NCBI RefSeq assembly: GCF_029168945.1
Contig: NC_083602.1
Span: 70,328,600 to 70,392,599, forward strand
From: Cannabis sativa
Lineage: Eukaryota; Streptophyta; Magnoliopsida; Rosales; Cannabaceae
Length of the DNA: 64,000 nucleotides
Direction of reading: 5' to 3'
The notes below the pieces were generated by a model. That model did not search any database and was not told where the DNA came from. It saw nothing but the letters and a program-made list of their open reading frames with translations. A program made the position numbers and the translations under genes. Below, in pieces: positions 25,201-37,811 of the stretch. Each line of letters opens with the position of its first letter. The stretch's first letter is position 1.

Positions 25201-28200
25201 CATATTCCATACAGTTTGAATCCATTAATAAAAGATGGATATTAAACACTTGAGAAAGTGTAACTGTATTGTATTCTGGAATTAGAAATATAAGAAAATT
25301 TCTATTTGGAATCTAAAACTAAAGTCAAAGACTTAAATTTATACCAAATATAATGAGTAATTCTTTCTTGGACCACCACTACTAATAAACTCTAAGTCAG
25401 ATTTGCCCATACAAGTAGGAGATTTCTAGGATTAAGGATTTATATCAATTGGTAATAGAATTTCGGGATTATAATCATATGCGTCATTTAATTTCTTAAG
25501 AGAAAATATAGAATGACATGAAATGATTTATAGACCATTCATCCAATGATATATTATTGAGCTAATTCGAAATGAATAAGCTAAGAGGAATTAGGATAAT
25601 TTCGTTTAAAATAAGAATCCAACGATGCTTCGATTAGCGAAAGTCAAAGTAATCTTATTTATGTAATCTTCTTGTTTCATATTGTAAAAATACTAGTCTA
25701 AGGTGTCATCAATTGATGAACAGCTAGATGTTGCATATACAATATTTATCTTTCGAGATCTAACACTATTATGTATGTCTAATGGTGAAAATCCATTAGG
25801 GATTTATCTCATTAGAGAAACAAACATGTTAGACCAACAATGACGATTCGAAATTAAACTACAACTTAATAACAGAAAATAACACGGTTCAATATAAATT
25901 CATACACAATTGAGAAATTATAAGCATATAGCAAGTAGGAATGACAAGTGAAAATACTAAAACATACAATCCTAAATAATTTCCAAGGTTTTTCAACAAA
26001 CTGATGCAGTGTCCCGTTTAGGCGAGAGTCAAAGCATCATCCATTGAATAGAGTTGTCAGCTCATCTAAAATGATAACCATTCTAGCAACCTTTTATTCG
26101 ATCAAGATTGGAATTCAGCGTTGTCCCGTTTAGGCGAGAGTCAAGGCAATTCTATCTTATGAGCTTCCACCATTGTTTCATAATTTGCAAGTCAAGTATG
26201 GTCGCCACCATTAGGATGATCCATACCATACAAAACACTTACAAACTACTTATCATGCGAGGTTAAACGGTACGAAATTGCTAATGAACGTTCCTCCATT
26301 AGGGAGGATTACTCACTAAAACAAACGCGGTGTAAAACCCACAATGGAGATCGAATATCTTAATAATAATCAAGCTCATTATTTAAAGTGAGTTGTATTT
26401 TCTTTGATTCTCTTTATTTAATTTATTTATTTTAAATATATATTTATTTAAAATTTCCAATTTAGAATGAAAAATTCTAAATATAAATTTTAATTTAATA
26501 TTTATAAATTTTACTTAGATGGATATAAAAATAACATGAATTATTTCCATCTTAGTAATAATTTCCAATAAATATTTAGAAAAATATTCAATTTAAGTTG
26601 TTACAAAATTAATATAAATTAATTTACAACTCAAATTTAATTTTCTATAAATATATATTGCATTTCGAAAAATTAAAGTATTTAAGAATACAATTTTTGA
26701 AAATGCATGTTAAAATAAAAAATTGATCCTGGAAAAACTATTCTAATTTAATGTTGGCCCAAAATTAATTAATAAAATTAATTTACAACAAAAAATATAA
26801 TTTTCCTATTTAATTAAATATATAAGAAAAATTTCAAATATTTAAGTATGATGATGAAAATCAACTTAAATATTAATTTTCTATTTAATTAAATACATTA
26901 GAAAAATACTTCAAGCAAAAATATCATCTATCTAGATTTTCCTTTGACTAATTAATTCAATTTCTAATAATATACTTTAATTCATTTTTTTTTTAAATTA
27001 ATCTATAAATGAAAAAATCATTGATTTAAGTTGATCCAAGAATTAATTAAAATAAATAATTAATTTACAACTTAATCTATTTTTCAAGATAAAATTCGAA
27101 ATTCTAGCATTTAAGAAATGCAATTTCAAAAATTGATTAATAAAATAAAGAAAAAAAATATATATATTTTGAAAATTATTTAAATTTAGTTGAAAAAATA
27201 AATTTCAACTAAAAATAATTTTCTATTTAATTTAATGTCATGAAAAAGAAATATTTAAGTATGATGATAAAAATCAACTTAGATATTTAATTTTCAAATT
27301 AATTAAATGTATTAAATTCAAGAAATAAATAATTAAGTGTAGAGAAGGCTTAATTATTAATCTCTAGTTTAATACTAGGAAAAATATACTTAAAATAAAT
27401 TGTACCAAAATTAATTATTTAAATAATTAATTTCACAATGTATAATATTTTCCTATTTAATATTAGAAATAATAAGTAGTCTAGAAATAACTATCTAGAA
27501 AATATCTTATTTGACTAAGTATCTTTTCCACAAAATATGAAAAAATATCTAATTTAAGTTGTATTAGAAAAAATCTAGAACTTAAATATTTTTCAAATTT
27601 AAATTTAATTAAATATTAAAAATTAAGTTGTAACCACTTAATTTGAAAAATATTCCATTTTAAGTTAATATTTGAAAAGATATTAACTTAAAAAATATCT
27701 AAAGAATCTTAATAACCAATGCCTAAATTCCTCAACTTAATTTTGAAATTTGAAATTCAAAAGATATTCAGATTTAAGTTGGTTAGTTGTAGATAACTAA
27801 ATATCAACTTAAATAGAATATTTAATGAAAAAATTTAAATTAAGTTCCAGAAAGAATCTAGATGGTTATAATTCTATATTTAATTAAATACAAGAAAATA
27901 CATATAGTTTAGCTTAGAATAAAAAATTCTTTAAACTATGATTTTCTTAAATTAATTTCAAAATAAATGAAATTAATTATGTTGCTAATCAATTTTATTA
28001 GGTTAAAGTAGTGTAATTAACCTAGTACAGTCATTCAAATCAGGCAAATGGGCCTTCACAATTGGGGTGGTTCATGTGAGGGGGTGCTGGGTTCAGTATG
28101 TCGTACCCACTTCTATGGCTCCCAACTCTCACACAAGGCCCAAAAGAGAGGAATTTAACCTTAATAAGAACAACTGTTATTAATTGAATAGGCCCAAAAA

Positions 28201-29436
28201 CTAAATGGGCCTAAATAAATTCTATCAAGAACTATGATAATTTATTTTAGCAACAACAACCTATATGTATCTATAATCAAATTAAATACATAGGCTCACA
28301 CAGGCACACTTTGGATGGGTCCTATCATGTTGCTAGGTCATACACAGATGAAAGAAGATTGTAAATATACCTGTTACAAATTATTAACTTGACCAAGGGA
28401 GCCATCAGATCATTAGATCTGGCAAAAAATAACCATGGCTATTTGCAATCAAGTAATAATAGGTTTTGAAAACTTACAAACAAGCTAAAACACATACTCC
28501 TGCAACAAGGTTAGCTGGATAGTTGGATATAGGATTTATTTAATTTTAAACTAAATATTTAATTTCGAAAATAATTAATTAAATAATAAAAAAAATTTCG
28601 AAAAATTTAAAAAAAAATTTAAATTTAAAATTAAACCTACAATTTTTGAAAAATTAGGTTTCAACCAACCTAAATATCATTTCAAAAATTTGCTAACTAC
28701 TTTTAAATTTTAAATGTTATTTTATAAATAAAAATTAAATAAAAAAATCAGAAAAGATAAATAAATATCTTTTTCAAATTTTAAATGTAATTTAAATAAA
28801 TAAAATAACAAAATTTAAAAAAATTAGCAAAATATCTTATATCATTTAAAAATTACATGATTATAAATATCTTATTTTTAAATTTAAAATAAGATAAGAT
28901 ATAATCAAATTTTAAAATAAGATAGATTTTTAAGCAAGAAGATGAATACTAATTCTATTCAAATTCAAATTACACTAATATCTTGAATTAAATTTAAAAA
29001 ATATTAAATTAATTCAAAATGATAATTAGAATTGAATTAGGAATAGTAATAGTATAAATACAATACTATACCAAAAATCGGAAGTTAATTCCATGAAAAA
29101 GCATGAAAAATCGAAGAAAACCGAAAAAATTGTGAACTGTACGGACAGATTTGCGATCGCAGGAAAATTTCAGCAAAGCCCCGATTTTTTCAAATCTTCA
29201 AAAATTCATAACTAATTCAAATAAAATTGAAATTGAGTTCTGTAAAAGGCTAACTTGCTTAATTTTTCCCATACTATACAATAAAAATAATTCCAGAAAC
29301 AAAATCGCAATTATTTTTCACGAAAATTTACAAACATCAATCAATCATCAAATAACACTCAATACAACATGATACCATCAAAAGAACATACAAACAATCG
29401 TTTTAAAGTCCAAATTTCTTGCAAGTAAATCAATTA
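25201..29436 (-). other. AT-rich interior and leader of element B
   Basis: No gene seen. A block at about 26000-26350 matches element A near 7600-7990 in reverse (phrase gcgagagtcaaagcat and relatives). The block at 28050-28160 matches element A near 6170-6300. The rest is extremely AT-rich. Nearer the primer site, tgcgatcgca at 29152-29161 is a perfect 10-bp palindrome in the position corresponding to the palindromic GC-rich patch of element A. The ORF at 29151-29372 is in this leader and looks incidental. Confidence 0.55.
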
Positions 29437-29454
29437 CCATGGCTCTGAGGCCAG
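29437..29454 (-). promoter_or_regulatory. Primer-binding site of element B
   Basis: tggcctcagagccatggt in element orientation, identical to element A and starting two bases from the LTR. Confidence 0.72.
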
Positions 29455-29455
29455 T

Positions 29456-31352
29456 TGTTGGAATTTATTTTACCAGGATCTTAGATCTACTCACAAGTAT
29501 GTTTATTAACATCCTAAATAAGAACTTTCTAAAACGATAAATTAAACACATATAAAGTTTAGGAAACCTTACATTGGGTGCAGCGGAATAATATGACTCC
29601 TTCCGTTCAGATATCTAGCCCTTGATTCCTTTCTGTAGCAGAGCATTATCAATATCTGAACCTGGATCTCTTTCTCTGAATCTTTGATGCTGAAACTCCT
29701 TCGTTGATGATCTTTCTTCACGATCTTCCTCACTATGATTGAGGTATCACTTGCTGTGTGTGGGCACTACTCATACACTAAGGATTTCGAAATTCAAGAG
29801 GGAAGAGAAAGAAGAAGTGGCAGCTAAAGATAGGGAGAGAGAAAGGCTCAGGTTTTTCTCTGAAGGAAAAATAGAAAATTTAAGTGTAAATTTCCTGAAG
29901 CCTTCACTATCTATTTATAGCATTCCACTAGGGTTAGGTTTGAATTATTTGGCATTAAAATAATGAAAAAATCAGTTTAAATTTCCTACAAAAGTGGCTG
30001 GCCCTATACAAGTGGATTTGGGCCTCACTTTTTGCAATTTTGCAGTTTTATCTTTTTTTGCATCTGATTTTCTCAAAAACGCCAATTTTCTAATTCAACC
30101 ATTTAAATGCCAATTCTAACTATTTAATAACTATAAACAATTATTAAATAATATTGTCATTTATCATATTTATTAATTGAACCATACAAAGTATCATAAT
30201 TAACAAATATGCCCCTATAAACTCTTTCTTTACAATTTCGCCCTTACTTAGTGAAAAATTCACAAATAGACATAGTCTAATTTGAGAATTATAATTGATT
30301 AATCAAAACCAATTACATGAGTCTTACAAGCAATATTATCTCAACTAGTGGGGGGACCATGGGTCTATATAACCGAGCTTCCAATAAGTAGATCAAGAAT
30401 TTAACACTAAAATTCACTAACTTATTAATTCTTCGTTGAATCCACGCATAGAACTTAGAATTGCACTCTCAGTATATAGAATGCTCTATATGTTCCACCA
30501 TATAGACACATCATTAGTTATCCATTGTTATAATCCTAATGTGATCAATGATCCTCTATATGAATGATCTACATTGTAAAGGGATTAAATTACCGTTACA
30601 CCCTACAATGTATTTATTCCTTAAAACACTTGACCCCGTATAAATGATATTTTAGCTTATGTGAAATGAGATCTCCACCATTTATTTTCGTTTGGTCAAG
30701 CTCGAAGGAGATCATCCTTTGCTTACTATTCGCCAGATAGAAGCTATAGATTCCATGTTTATGCTAGCGCTCCCACTCAATTGCACTACCGTGTTCCCAA
30801 AATGTACGTATCACCCTGACCTAAAAGTAGGCTTAACTAACAAATCAAAGAACACGAATATCCTCTCGAGATTGAGCCTAATCATATCAGGATTAAGATC
30901 ATTTGATCTAGGATCAACTAGGCAATATTGACTTGAATAGATATTACGGTAAGTTTAATTAAATCTAAGTCAAAGTTCAATATCGGTCCCTTCCGATGCA
31001 TACTCCATGCATCCAACCTGAGCTTTACTTTAACCAATGTTCTGGAAAGAACATAGTATTTCTCCAAATACAAGTAAACTCTTGTTGTAGATTATCATAT
31101 CAGTAAAACCATGTGTCTGATAAATCTAGGAAACTTTATTCACATAGTCATGTTTACTTTCCAATGTGTTGACGACACAATAAACAGGATCAAGTATGTG
31201 AAAAGGGTTTCAGATGAATTTATACATTATGTACATATAATCATGAAATAAATCATGTGAACCATGCAACATTAAATGTTATTTCTGATCTATATTAATA
31301 AGTTAATCTGATTATATTGAAATGAGTTTTATTTAGGGCATAAAACCCAACA
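29456..31352 (-). repeat. 5' LTR of element B (right on the plus strand)
   Basis: 1897 bp, same ends as its partner, followed by the gtcta target duplication. Confidence 0.93.
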
Positions 31353-31357
31353 GTCTA

Positions 31358-31735
31358 GTGCACACGCTCGAAGCATATCCTCGAGTATTTGGATGGTGCG
31401 TTCAGATTGTCCATCTGTTTGGGGATGAAATGTTGTACTTAATTTCAATCGCATCCCCATTGCCTTATGTAGACTCTCCCAGAACTTGGAGGTGAATACT
31501 GAACCTCTATCAGAGACTATCGTCTTTAGAACTCCATGCAACCTCAATATCTCTTGTACGTACAAGTCAGCGTAGTTCTCTGCGTTGAGTCGTGTTGCTT
31601 GGTTGTTCGGGGTAGTCCTATCACAAAATCCATGGCTATATCTTCCCACATCCATTCTGGGATTTCTAGGGGTTGCAACATCCCTACCGGTCTCTGATGT
31701 TCAGCCTTAACTTGTTGACAAGTGAGGCATCACTC
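31358..31735 (-). pseudogene. Integrase core of the Tekay-type pol (5' of element B)
   Basis: Readable in element orientation: [14 protein letters not shown] (last zinc-finger cysteines), then [19 protein letters not shown] (first catalytic Asp region), HGVLKTIVSDRGSVFTSKFW (second Asp), FHPQTDGQSERTIQILEDML (catalytic Glu). The reading frame changes at least once. The integrase sequence resumes at 21284 after element B. It is the conserved core of gypsy integrases, here broken and lacking most of its zinc domain. Confidence 0.85.
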
Positions 31736-33287
31736 TCTGAAGGTGATTGGTTCACTTTCGTATCACTTAGACTTTGGAGGTCGTTCTGCTACCTCTAGGA
31801 TTTTGGCTCTTGGTTTATGTCAGAGTGCTCTTGCATACCTTTCTAAGGCATTCCTTGAATATCCAGCTAAGTGAAGGCCTTCAATAACAATCTTTAACCT
31901 ACCTGCAACTAGTGTAGGCTAAAGTGGAGCCTTGCCCCAACTTGAGCTTCAGGTGGTACATACTGCTGAAGAGCAGCATGTTTCTATCTAATGAGAAATT
32001 CTATCTCTTCCTGCAATTGATTACACTCATTAGTGGTAACGACAGAACTTATCATGTCCCTTTTCCCTAACTCTTTCAAAGGAAGAGGTTTGCAATACGA
32101 CACTATTGATTAAGTGGTCGTATAGATCTCCTCTCTTAGAGCTAAGAAAATTGAGTAGGTGGTGAAGCGATGATCATAATCTCTCAAGGGTCTCCCCTAG
32201 TTTTAGGCTTCTTTCCTTTGGGGGAGTTTCCTTGCTTCCCACAGTTGTTGACTCTTTTTCGTCTGTTCAAACCCCCTCTTTTCCCATTGCCTTGTGCCTC
32301 AATATCAGGGGCTTGGCAACTTCTTCTTGCCACCCTTTGAGCCTTTTGCTTGGGTGATGGCTTCTTCAAGTTTGATAAAGCCATCTGCTCTATCTAAGTC
32401 ATTCATAGTGTATACTGCCTTAAGACAAAGGTCGGACCACTGAGGACTGGTTTCCTTGAGACCAAATATGAGTGCCATAACTCTTGCATCCTATTGAAGA
32501 CTTTTGGTCTTAGCGGGTGCCTCTAAGAACCATTGGATGTAGTCTTTGAGGGGCTCATCTTCCTGTTGCTTGACATCCACCAAATCTTTTGGCTCAATTC
32601 GACATTGTTAGGAAGGAGTGAACTGATTGCCAAAAGCGTCCACTAGATCTTTCTAGGAGTCGATCGATCAAGGGGAAGCTTTAGGTACTAGAGTTGTGCT
32701 AGGCCTATTAGTGTACTAGGGAAGATTCTACACTTGACGTCATCTCCCACACCTTGCAAATCGATCAGCACTTTAAGTAGTGGGTGTGAGATATTGGTTC
32801 TTCCTTTACAGTGTACTGATGCCAGGACTTTGATTCATTTGGAGAGTGTTGAGTCGTTCTATGTTAGCTCAAATTCAGACAACTTAGGTGTCGTGATCCC
32901 CTTCTCTAAAGCAACCAAGGTGTAAAACTCTGCTCGATTGACTCCATGAATGGTGGTTTATGTCCCAAATGGAGTTTCTATCACCCAAATAGGGTCTTCC
33001 TTAGAAGTTCCCACATCGACCATTCTTCTTTTCTTCAAGAGGTCACACAGGTCTCTTTGTCTTCTAGGTTGATCATGTGCTCCTGTCGACCTGGGTCTTG
33101 TTATTGTCTCCTGACCATGGGGTCGTGAAGGCAACTTTGGTGAGGCCTCTGGAATGAACTCAGGATCGTGTCGGGGAGACCCGCTATGAGAGTGTTCATT
33201 AGGAGCATTGTAGTGGATACTTCCCTCAAAGTAGTCTTTAGTAGGATCACAAGTGCAAAGAGAATTGAATTTGTCAGTCAAGTTCAA
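31736..33287 (-). pseudogene. gag and gag-protease linker of an Ogre/Retand-like gypsy element
   Basis: Read leftwards from 33287 one frame is open to 32958 and continues with a few stops to about 32700 (N-terminal acidic/basic region, then VKCRIFPSTLIGLAQL, the gag core motif). After a frame change the core resumes (VMALIFGLKETSPQWSDLCL, then NDLDRADGFIKLEEAITQAK, near 32340-32490). Next come a lysine-rich part at 32184-32330 and a HLAGYSRNALERYARAL phrase near 31840. The last corresponds to the 'GGxHxAGxS' linker before the protease in Ogre/Retand-type elements. The protease itself is missing: at about 31735 the sequence joins the Tekay integrase. Lineage assignment is from recalled motif patterns. 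Confidence 0.65.
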
Positions 33288-34010
33288 TTCCTCTCCATGA
33301 ACTCGAGGGAAGTGCGAAGAGAATTGAATTGGTCACTCAAGTTTAATTCTGCTTCAAGTTCAATTATTGAAAGAATTCTAGGAAAACTCAACTTTTTGTG
33401 GTCCAGGTTAACAAATTGTCAACCTGGGTGCAGGGTCAGCCCCATGTGTCAACCTGGACGTTGGACTCTATTTTTCCTACCCAAAACTTGTTAGTTTTCC
33501 TCTAGAAGGACTTGTTTCCCCATTTTTTATGAAGTCAAGATTCAACATAAAAAATGGATCTTCGATCTGACACTTGGAAGACACCCAGATTAACAAATTG
33601 TCAACCTAGGCGCTGGATGCTCGAGGCCCTGGGGCCCCCAGGTGCTCAAAAACTAACTTGCTCTGAATCTGATTTTGATGCCTCAAACATGGCTGTGGTA
33701 TGTCTAGTTGATGCTCCACTGAAAACTTTTGGCCACTTTGCACAAAGACGATGGCAAAAACTAAAACCCTAGTTGAGGATGTCAGCATAGGCACCAGGTG
33801 AAACTCTAGGTACACAAGTTGGCTTCTGGGTTGCAGGTTCATGTAATTTTAGCTCCCAATCCTTGTATAAGGTTGCTCCATATCTTCATGGTATAGTATA
33901 CTGAAACATAGTGGGTTAGATTCAAGTTATTGAAGTCTAAATTTTCATTCCAGAGATCCCGGAGTCAACCTAAGCGCAGGGCTATGGTCCCCTCTCAAGT
34001 TGACTGCTAT
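33288..34010. other. Probable leader of the gag pseudogene, with short repeats
   Basis: A ~38-bp phrase containing gaagagaattgaattggtca occurs twice in tandem (near 33254-33290 and 33311-33348, the first overlapping the gag end). The phrase ttaacaaattgtcaacct occurs near 33408 and 33591, with a weaker relative near 33964. Overlapping ORFs on both strands look incidental. Confidence 0.4.
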
Positions 34011-36008
34011 TACTCAGGTCTACTCAACTCCATAAAATCATCCTTCATACCAAGTGTCAAATATTGATGTTCACATTACCAAAAAATATTTCTGGATTAA
34101 TATATATATATATAGAATAATTCAACACTTTTTATGACTAAATTTCATAACACATGATCTATAATTATGTTTTGGGACAAAGAAGTTTTTGGTATGCTTT
34201 ATACAATCACATAAAAGAATTCATTTTTATTTACTTCATTCTTGATTACACTAAATAATATCTAATGGTTATGTTTATATATATATATATATATATATTA
34301 ACCCAATCTACCTATTTTGGTCCTCTGGTATTTATTTGTTCTAAGCTTTTATATGTACTCTAGGTTGTAAAATTAAATTTTGAGCTTTGCGTGTTCTATA
34401 TATGCAATTAAATATTATTAGAGAGTTTTCTCTTATTAAATTTTTTACTTATTGTTAATATTGCATGGTTTTTTAATTAGATATGGTAATTAGGAATGAT
34501 AAAATCGTTCTCCAACAATATGAAAAGTAGATAGTTGATTTAATAATTCCTAATGACTAAACTACTCAAATTTTTGTAACATTGATTCTACACATTAATA
34601 ATGAAAGATAAGAATGTTCTTGTCCATAAAGAGCCCAACTACGTCTTTTCCACCCTTTGCAACCCAAATCTTGCCACCTTGCGTCTCTTGCAAACCTTTT
34701 CCTAGAGCCTTTTTTTTTCTTAGCGTCGTCTTCGTTGTGGAGTCGCATCTCTGAAGCAAAGCCCACCTCACTAACATTATAATTATGGGGTTAGATTTCG
34801 AGCAATAATATAATTTTAGATTTAATATCTAATTTTTTTTGGTCAAATTGGAGGTTGAAATGATGTGGGTGTTGATTTGATTTGAGTTGTGCTAAATTTG
34901 GTTTTGATTGGTATATGTATTTGGTTTTTAACTTTCTTTGATCTGTATAGTTTTGTTTCATCACTTTACTTTTTTGAACTTGTATTAAAATGATACCACC
35001 TTTTTAGTGTGATTATGGTTATGGGTTTGGCATACATTCATAGTGTTAGTTAATTTTGTTTTTTTTTCTTATTGGAGTTGGGGTGTGAAATGACTTTGTT
35101 AGTTTCTCAAAGTTGACAAGGGTTCATCAAAGAAGATGAAAAAATTAAAAAGAAAGAAAATTAATTATTTTTTGTTGAGGATTAATTTTTGGTTTAATTC
35201 ATAATGAAAAAAGTCTACTTCTACAAAGATGTACATATCTTCCTTACAAACCCAATAGACTAACTAATTAAAGAAGCAGCCAGTCTGGGCTTCCCCAAAA
35301 TAAATAAATAAATAATACTTTAAGTTATAGGAAACCTATGAGAATGAAATGATTTGACTACATATCTCAATGTCTCTTGATCAAACTAACAATAGTTGCA
35401 GCACAAACAAATACAAGATATTATATAAAAATAAAATAAGAAATACTATAAAGTGAATTAAGGGATAAACAGTTGATTTTGGAAGATATCACATAATCCA
35501 ACGTACCAAACCTACACTCAAATTTTACTCCTATGATCGATGATCGATGAGTTGAATCTTACGCCAATCTTAGATTACAAATTAGTTTTATAATTATTAT
35601 TTTTTTTAATTTTTTTAGATTGTAATTTAATTTGTGTTTAATTGTTAAATGTTTAAATTAATTTTGAAATAAATACTTAAAAACTAAATTTTTTTAAGTG
35701 TAATAAATTCAAATTATAAGGCTATCTGTGAAATAATTTTAAATTATAAGATTATATGTGTAATAATTTAAAATTATAAGAAGGTTTTTACAATCATTCA
35801 ATCATTTAAGTGCAAAAACATATAAATTGCTAAAAGAATATTGTTTAGTAATAAATTAAAAAAATAATTAATACTTATAATTAATTTAATTTAAAATATA
35901 ATTAATCTTAATTAAAATTTGATAGAGAAATAAAGTATGATGTTATTATAAATTACAAGTGATTTATTGTTTATTTTTATTTACATGTATTTTTTAAAAC
36001 ATCTATTA
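34011..36008. other. AT-rich intergenic sequence
   Basis: No gene recognised. Holds a TA microsatellite at 34276-34298, an array of TA near 34100-34115, and a three-fold degenerate repeat around aaattataag near 35708-35790. The minus ORFs at 34566-34777 overlap in two frames and are lysine/arginine-rich only because of a T-rich run. Confidence 0.4.
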
Positions 36009-36882
36009 TGTGGTATAGTTTCTCCTAATTGAAAGGTCTCCAAAAGTCATTCCTGGAAAATTATTCACTCGCAGAAGCAAGTCCTGTAAGGCTTCCTTGT
36101 CCTTCCAGGAAGGGTCTTCAAGAAAAGCTAGCATTCCTTTGGAATGGAGTTCTTGATGGCTAGTTGTTCGTCCTAGAAAGGCAATTCTGAATTGTCGACT
36201 CTAGCAAGCTGTATCCTATCTGGAAGCTCACATACATTCCTGAATGCACTGAGACTTATGCTAACATGGAGATCTCACTCAAAGGAAAGTTAATTAAGTT
36301 AGTTATTGCCTAACTCACTTCACAACTTCAATCTTCCAGCCATTGACTTTAGGATCTTAATCCTAAGACTAAATATATAGATTTTGGCTTGTTATTTCAG
36401 AATATGGTTCAGATTGAGATTGAGAGTAAGAGAGAGAAAATATTGAGAGGTAGAGAGAGAGAGAGAGGTACAGAGAAAAGAGAGAGATTTGGTTTAGGTT
36501 TTGTAAAAAGAATCTTCTGTAGATGAAAAAGATTCTTGGGTAAGATTGTGAGAGTTGAAACACTTTAAGAGAACTCAACAGAGAATCCTTCATGATTGTA
36601 TTGTACTTATTCTTGCTCAATCAGTAAAGAAAATTTGATGGTATTCCAAAACTAGAGTAGAGCCATAGATCACATCGATCTATCAAACTTGAACCAATAT
36701 ATATCTTTGTGTTTATATCTTTATTTTCTATCTTATTAGTTTTTTGGTTTTTCTCACTCTATTCACCCCAATTTTTAATCCGATTATGGTTTATGATTTT
36801 TTTAATCTTGTCATTGCTAATTGTTTTATTGTTTAAAGTTTAGCTGTTTTGATTCTGCACTATTAGTCGTAATTTTTTCACA
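36009..36882 (+). repeat. 5' LTR of the copia element
   Basis: 874 bp, TGTGGTATAG...TTCACA. The U3 has tandem-like phrases (caggaagggtcttcaagaaa). A TATA-like aaatatataga lies near 36370. The G/A-rich stretch 36415-36490 and flanks match the right copy with several differences, indicating an old insertion. Confidence 0.85.
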
Positions 36883-36965
36883 AATCAGAGCTTGATAATC
36901 AATCTAGAATGCAGAATAAAGATTCTTATCGCTGCAATTCTTGAAGAGAACTTTAAATGTCATAA

Positions 36966-37706
36966 ATGGCAAGATTCGAATTGGAGAAATTCAATGGAAC
37001 TAGGGACTTTGCACTATAGAGAGAAAGTCTGAAAGAAATCCTAGTGCACCAGAAAGTCTCCAAGGTTCTTAGAGACGAGAAGTTACTGGCAGAAAAAAAC
37101 TAGTGGAAAAAGCAGAAATGGAGGAGATGGCACATTACACGATCATCATGTATCTATCAAACAATGTTCGAAGAGAACTCATCGCAGAGAAGACGAAAAA
37201 AGGAATTTGGAATAAATTGGAAGAATTATACTTAAAGCACTTAATTGCTAGCAAGATTAATTTGCTAGAAAAGTTATACATTTTTAGAATGATTTCTTCC
37301 ATTTCTTTTGATGATAATATTGATAGATTTAATGAGATTATTGTAAGATTGGCTAATATAAGCCACAAGATTGATGAAGAAAGCCAGGCCATCATCTTGT
37401 TGAGATCACTTCCAATGGCATATCAAGAAGTCAAGGCGGCCATCAAGTATGGCAAAGATGTGATTGCATTAGAAGATGTTCTTGCCGCACTTAAGTCAAA
37501 AGATTTGAACTAAAATTGGAAAATAAATTCAAGAAGGAAGAAGTGTACTTGGCAAGAGAAAGATCACCCAAGAAAGGAAGTTCGAAGAGTAAACACCATC
37601 ACTCTCAATCAAGATCAAAGTCTAGAGAGAAGGAAACAAGGAAGTGTTACTTCTGTGATAGGTTTGGACACTTGCAAAGATTTTGCAAGAAATACAAGGA
37701 GCAATA
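36966..37706 (+). pseudogene. copia gag
   Basis: Begins MARFELEKFNGTRDFAL at ATG 36966, meets a stop, then a frameshift near 37090. The 37103-37513 frame is the gag core (IWNKLEELYL, LRSLPMAYQEVKAAI). After a stop, 37516-37707 encodes a basic region ending with a CCHC zinc knuckle CYFCDRFGHLQRFC (spacing C-x2-C-x4-H-x4-C). The start at 37103 is not an ATG; homology shows the gene begins further upstream. Confidence 0.85.
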
Positions 37707-37811
37707 AGGCTTCAACAAATCTCATAATGGAGAGAGGAAGACTCTGCTGCAATCACAGAGGATAGTGATGATTGCTCGACAGATGGAGAATAATTCTCCA
37801 TCTTAGAATCT

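Larger units (their letters stand above)
21290..31352 (-). mobile_element. Element B: complete copia-derived non-autonomous LTR retrotransposon
   Basis: 10,063 bp with two LTRs (21290-23188 and 29456-31352) flanked by exact duplication gtcta (21285-21289 and 31353-31357). It is inserted in the integrase gene of the Tekay-type element. Reverse orientation is set by the polypurine tract beside the left LTR and the primer-binding site beside the right one. The 6.27-kb interior has no intact gene, only decayed copia integrase and RNase H fragments and long AT-rich spacer. It is about 1.8 kb longer inside than element A, the extra part including the integrase remnant. The LTRs are nearly identical by eye, so the insertion is fairly young. 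Confidence 0.92.
18226..31735 (-). mobile_element. Tekay-type chromovirus (Ty3/gypsy), 3' half, split by element B
   Basis: Reading leftwards from about 31735: end of the integrase zinc finger, integrase core, (element B insertion), integrase C-terminus, chromodomain-like tail, polypurine tract, 3' LTR. The order is that of plant chromoviruses of the Tekay/Del group. The 5' LTR, gag, protease, reverse transcriptase and RNase H are absent. At about 31735 the sequence passes directly into gag of a different gypsy lineage. Several stops in the coding part show an old, dead copy. Confidence 0.8.

Noticed and set aside
34566..34777. Basic minus-strand ORFs in intergenic sequence
   Set aside because: Two frames overlap; the lysine run comes from a T homopolymer; no family match.
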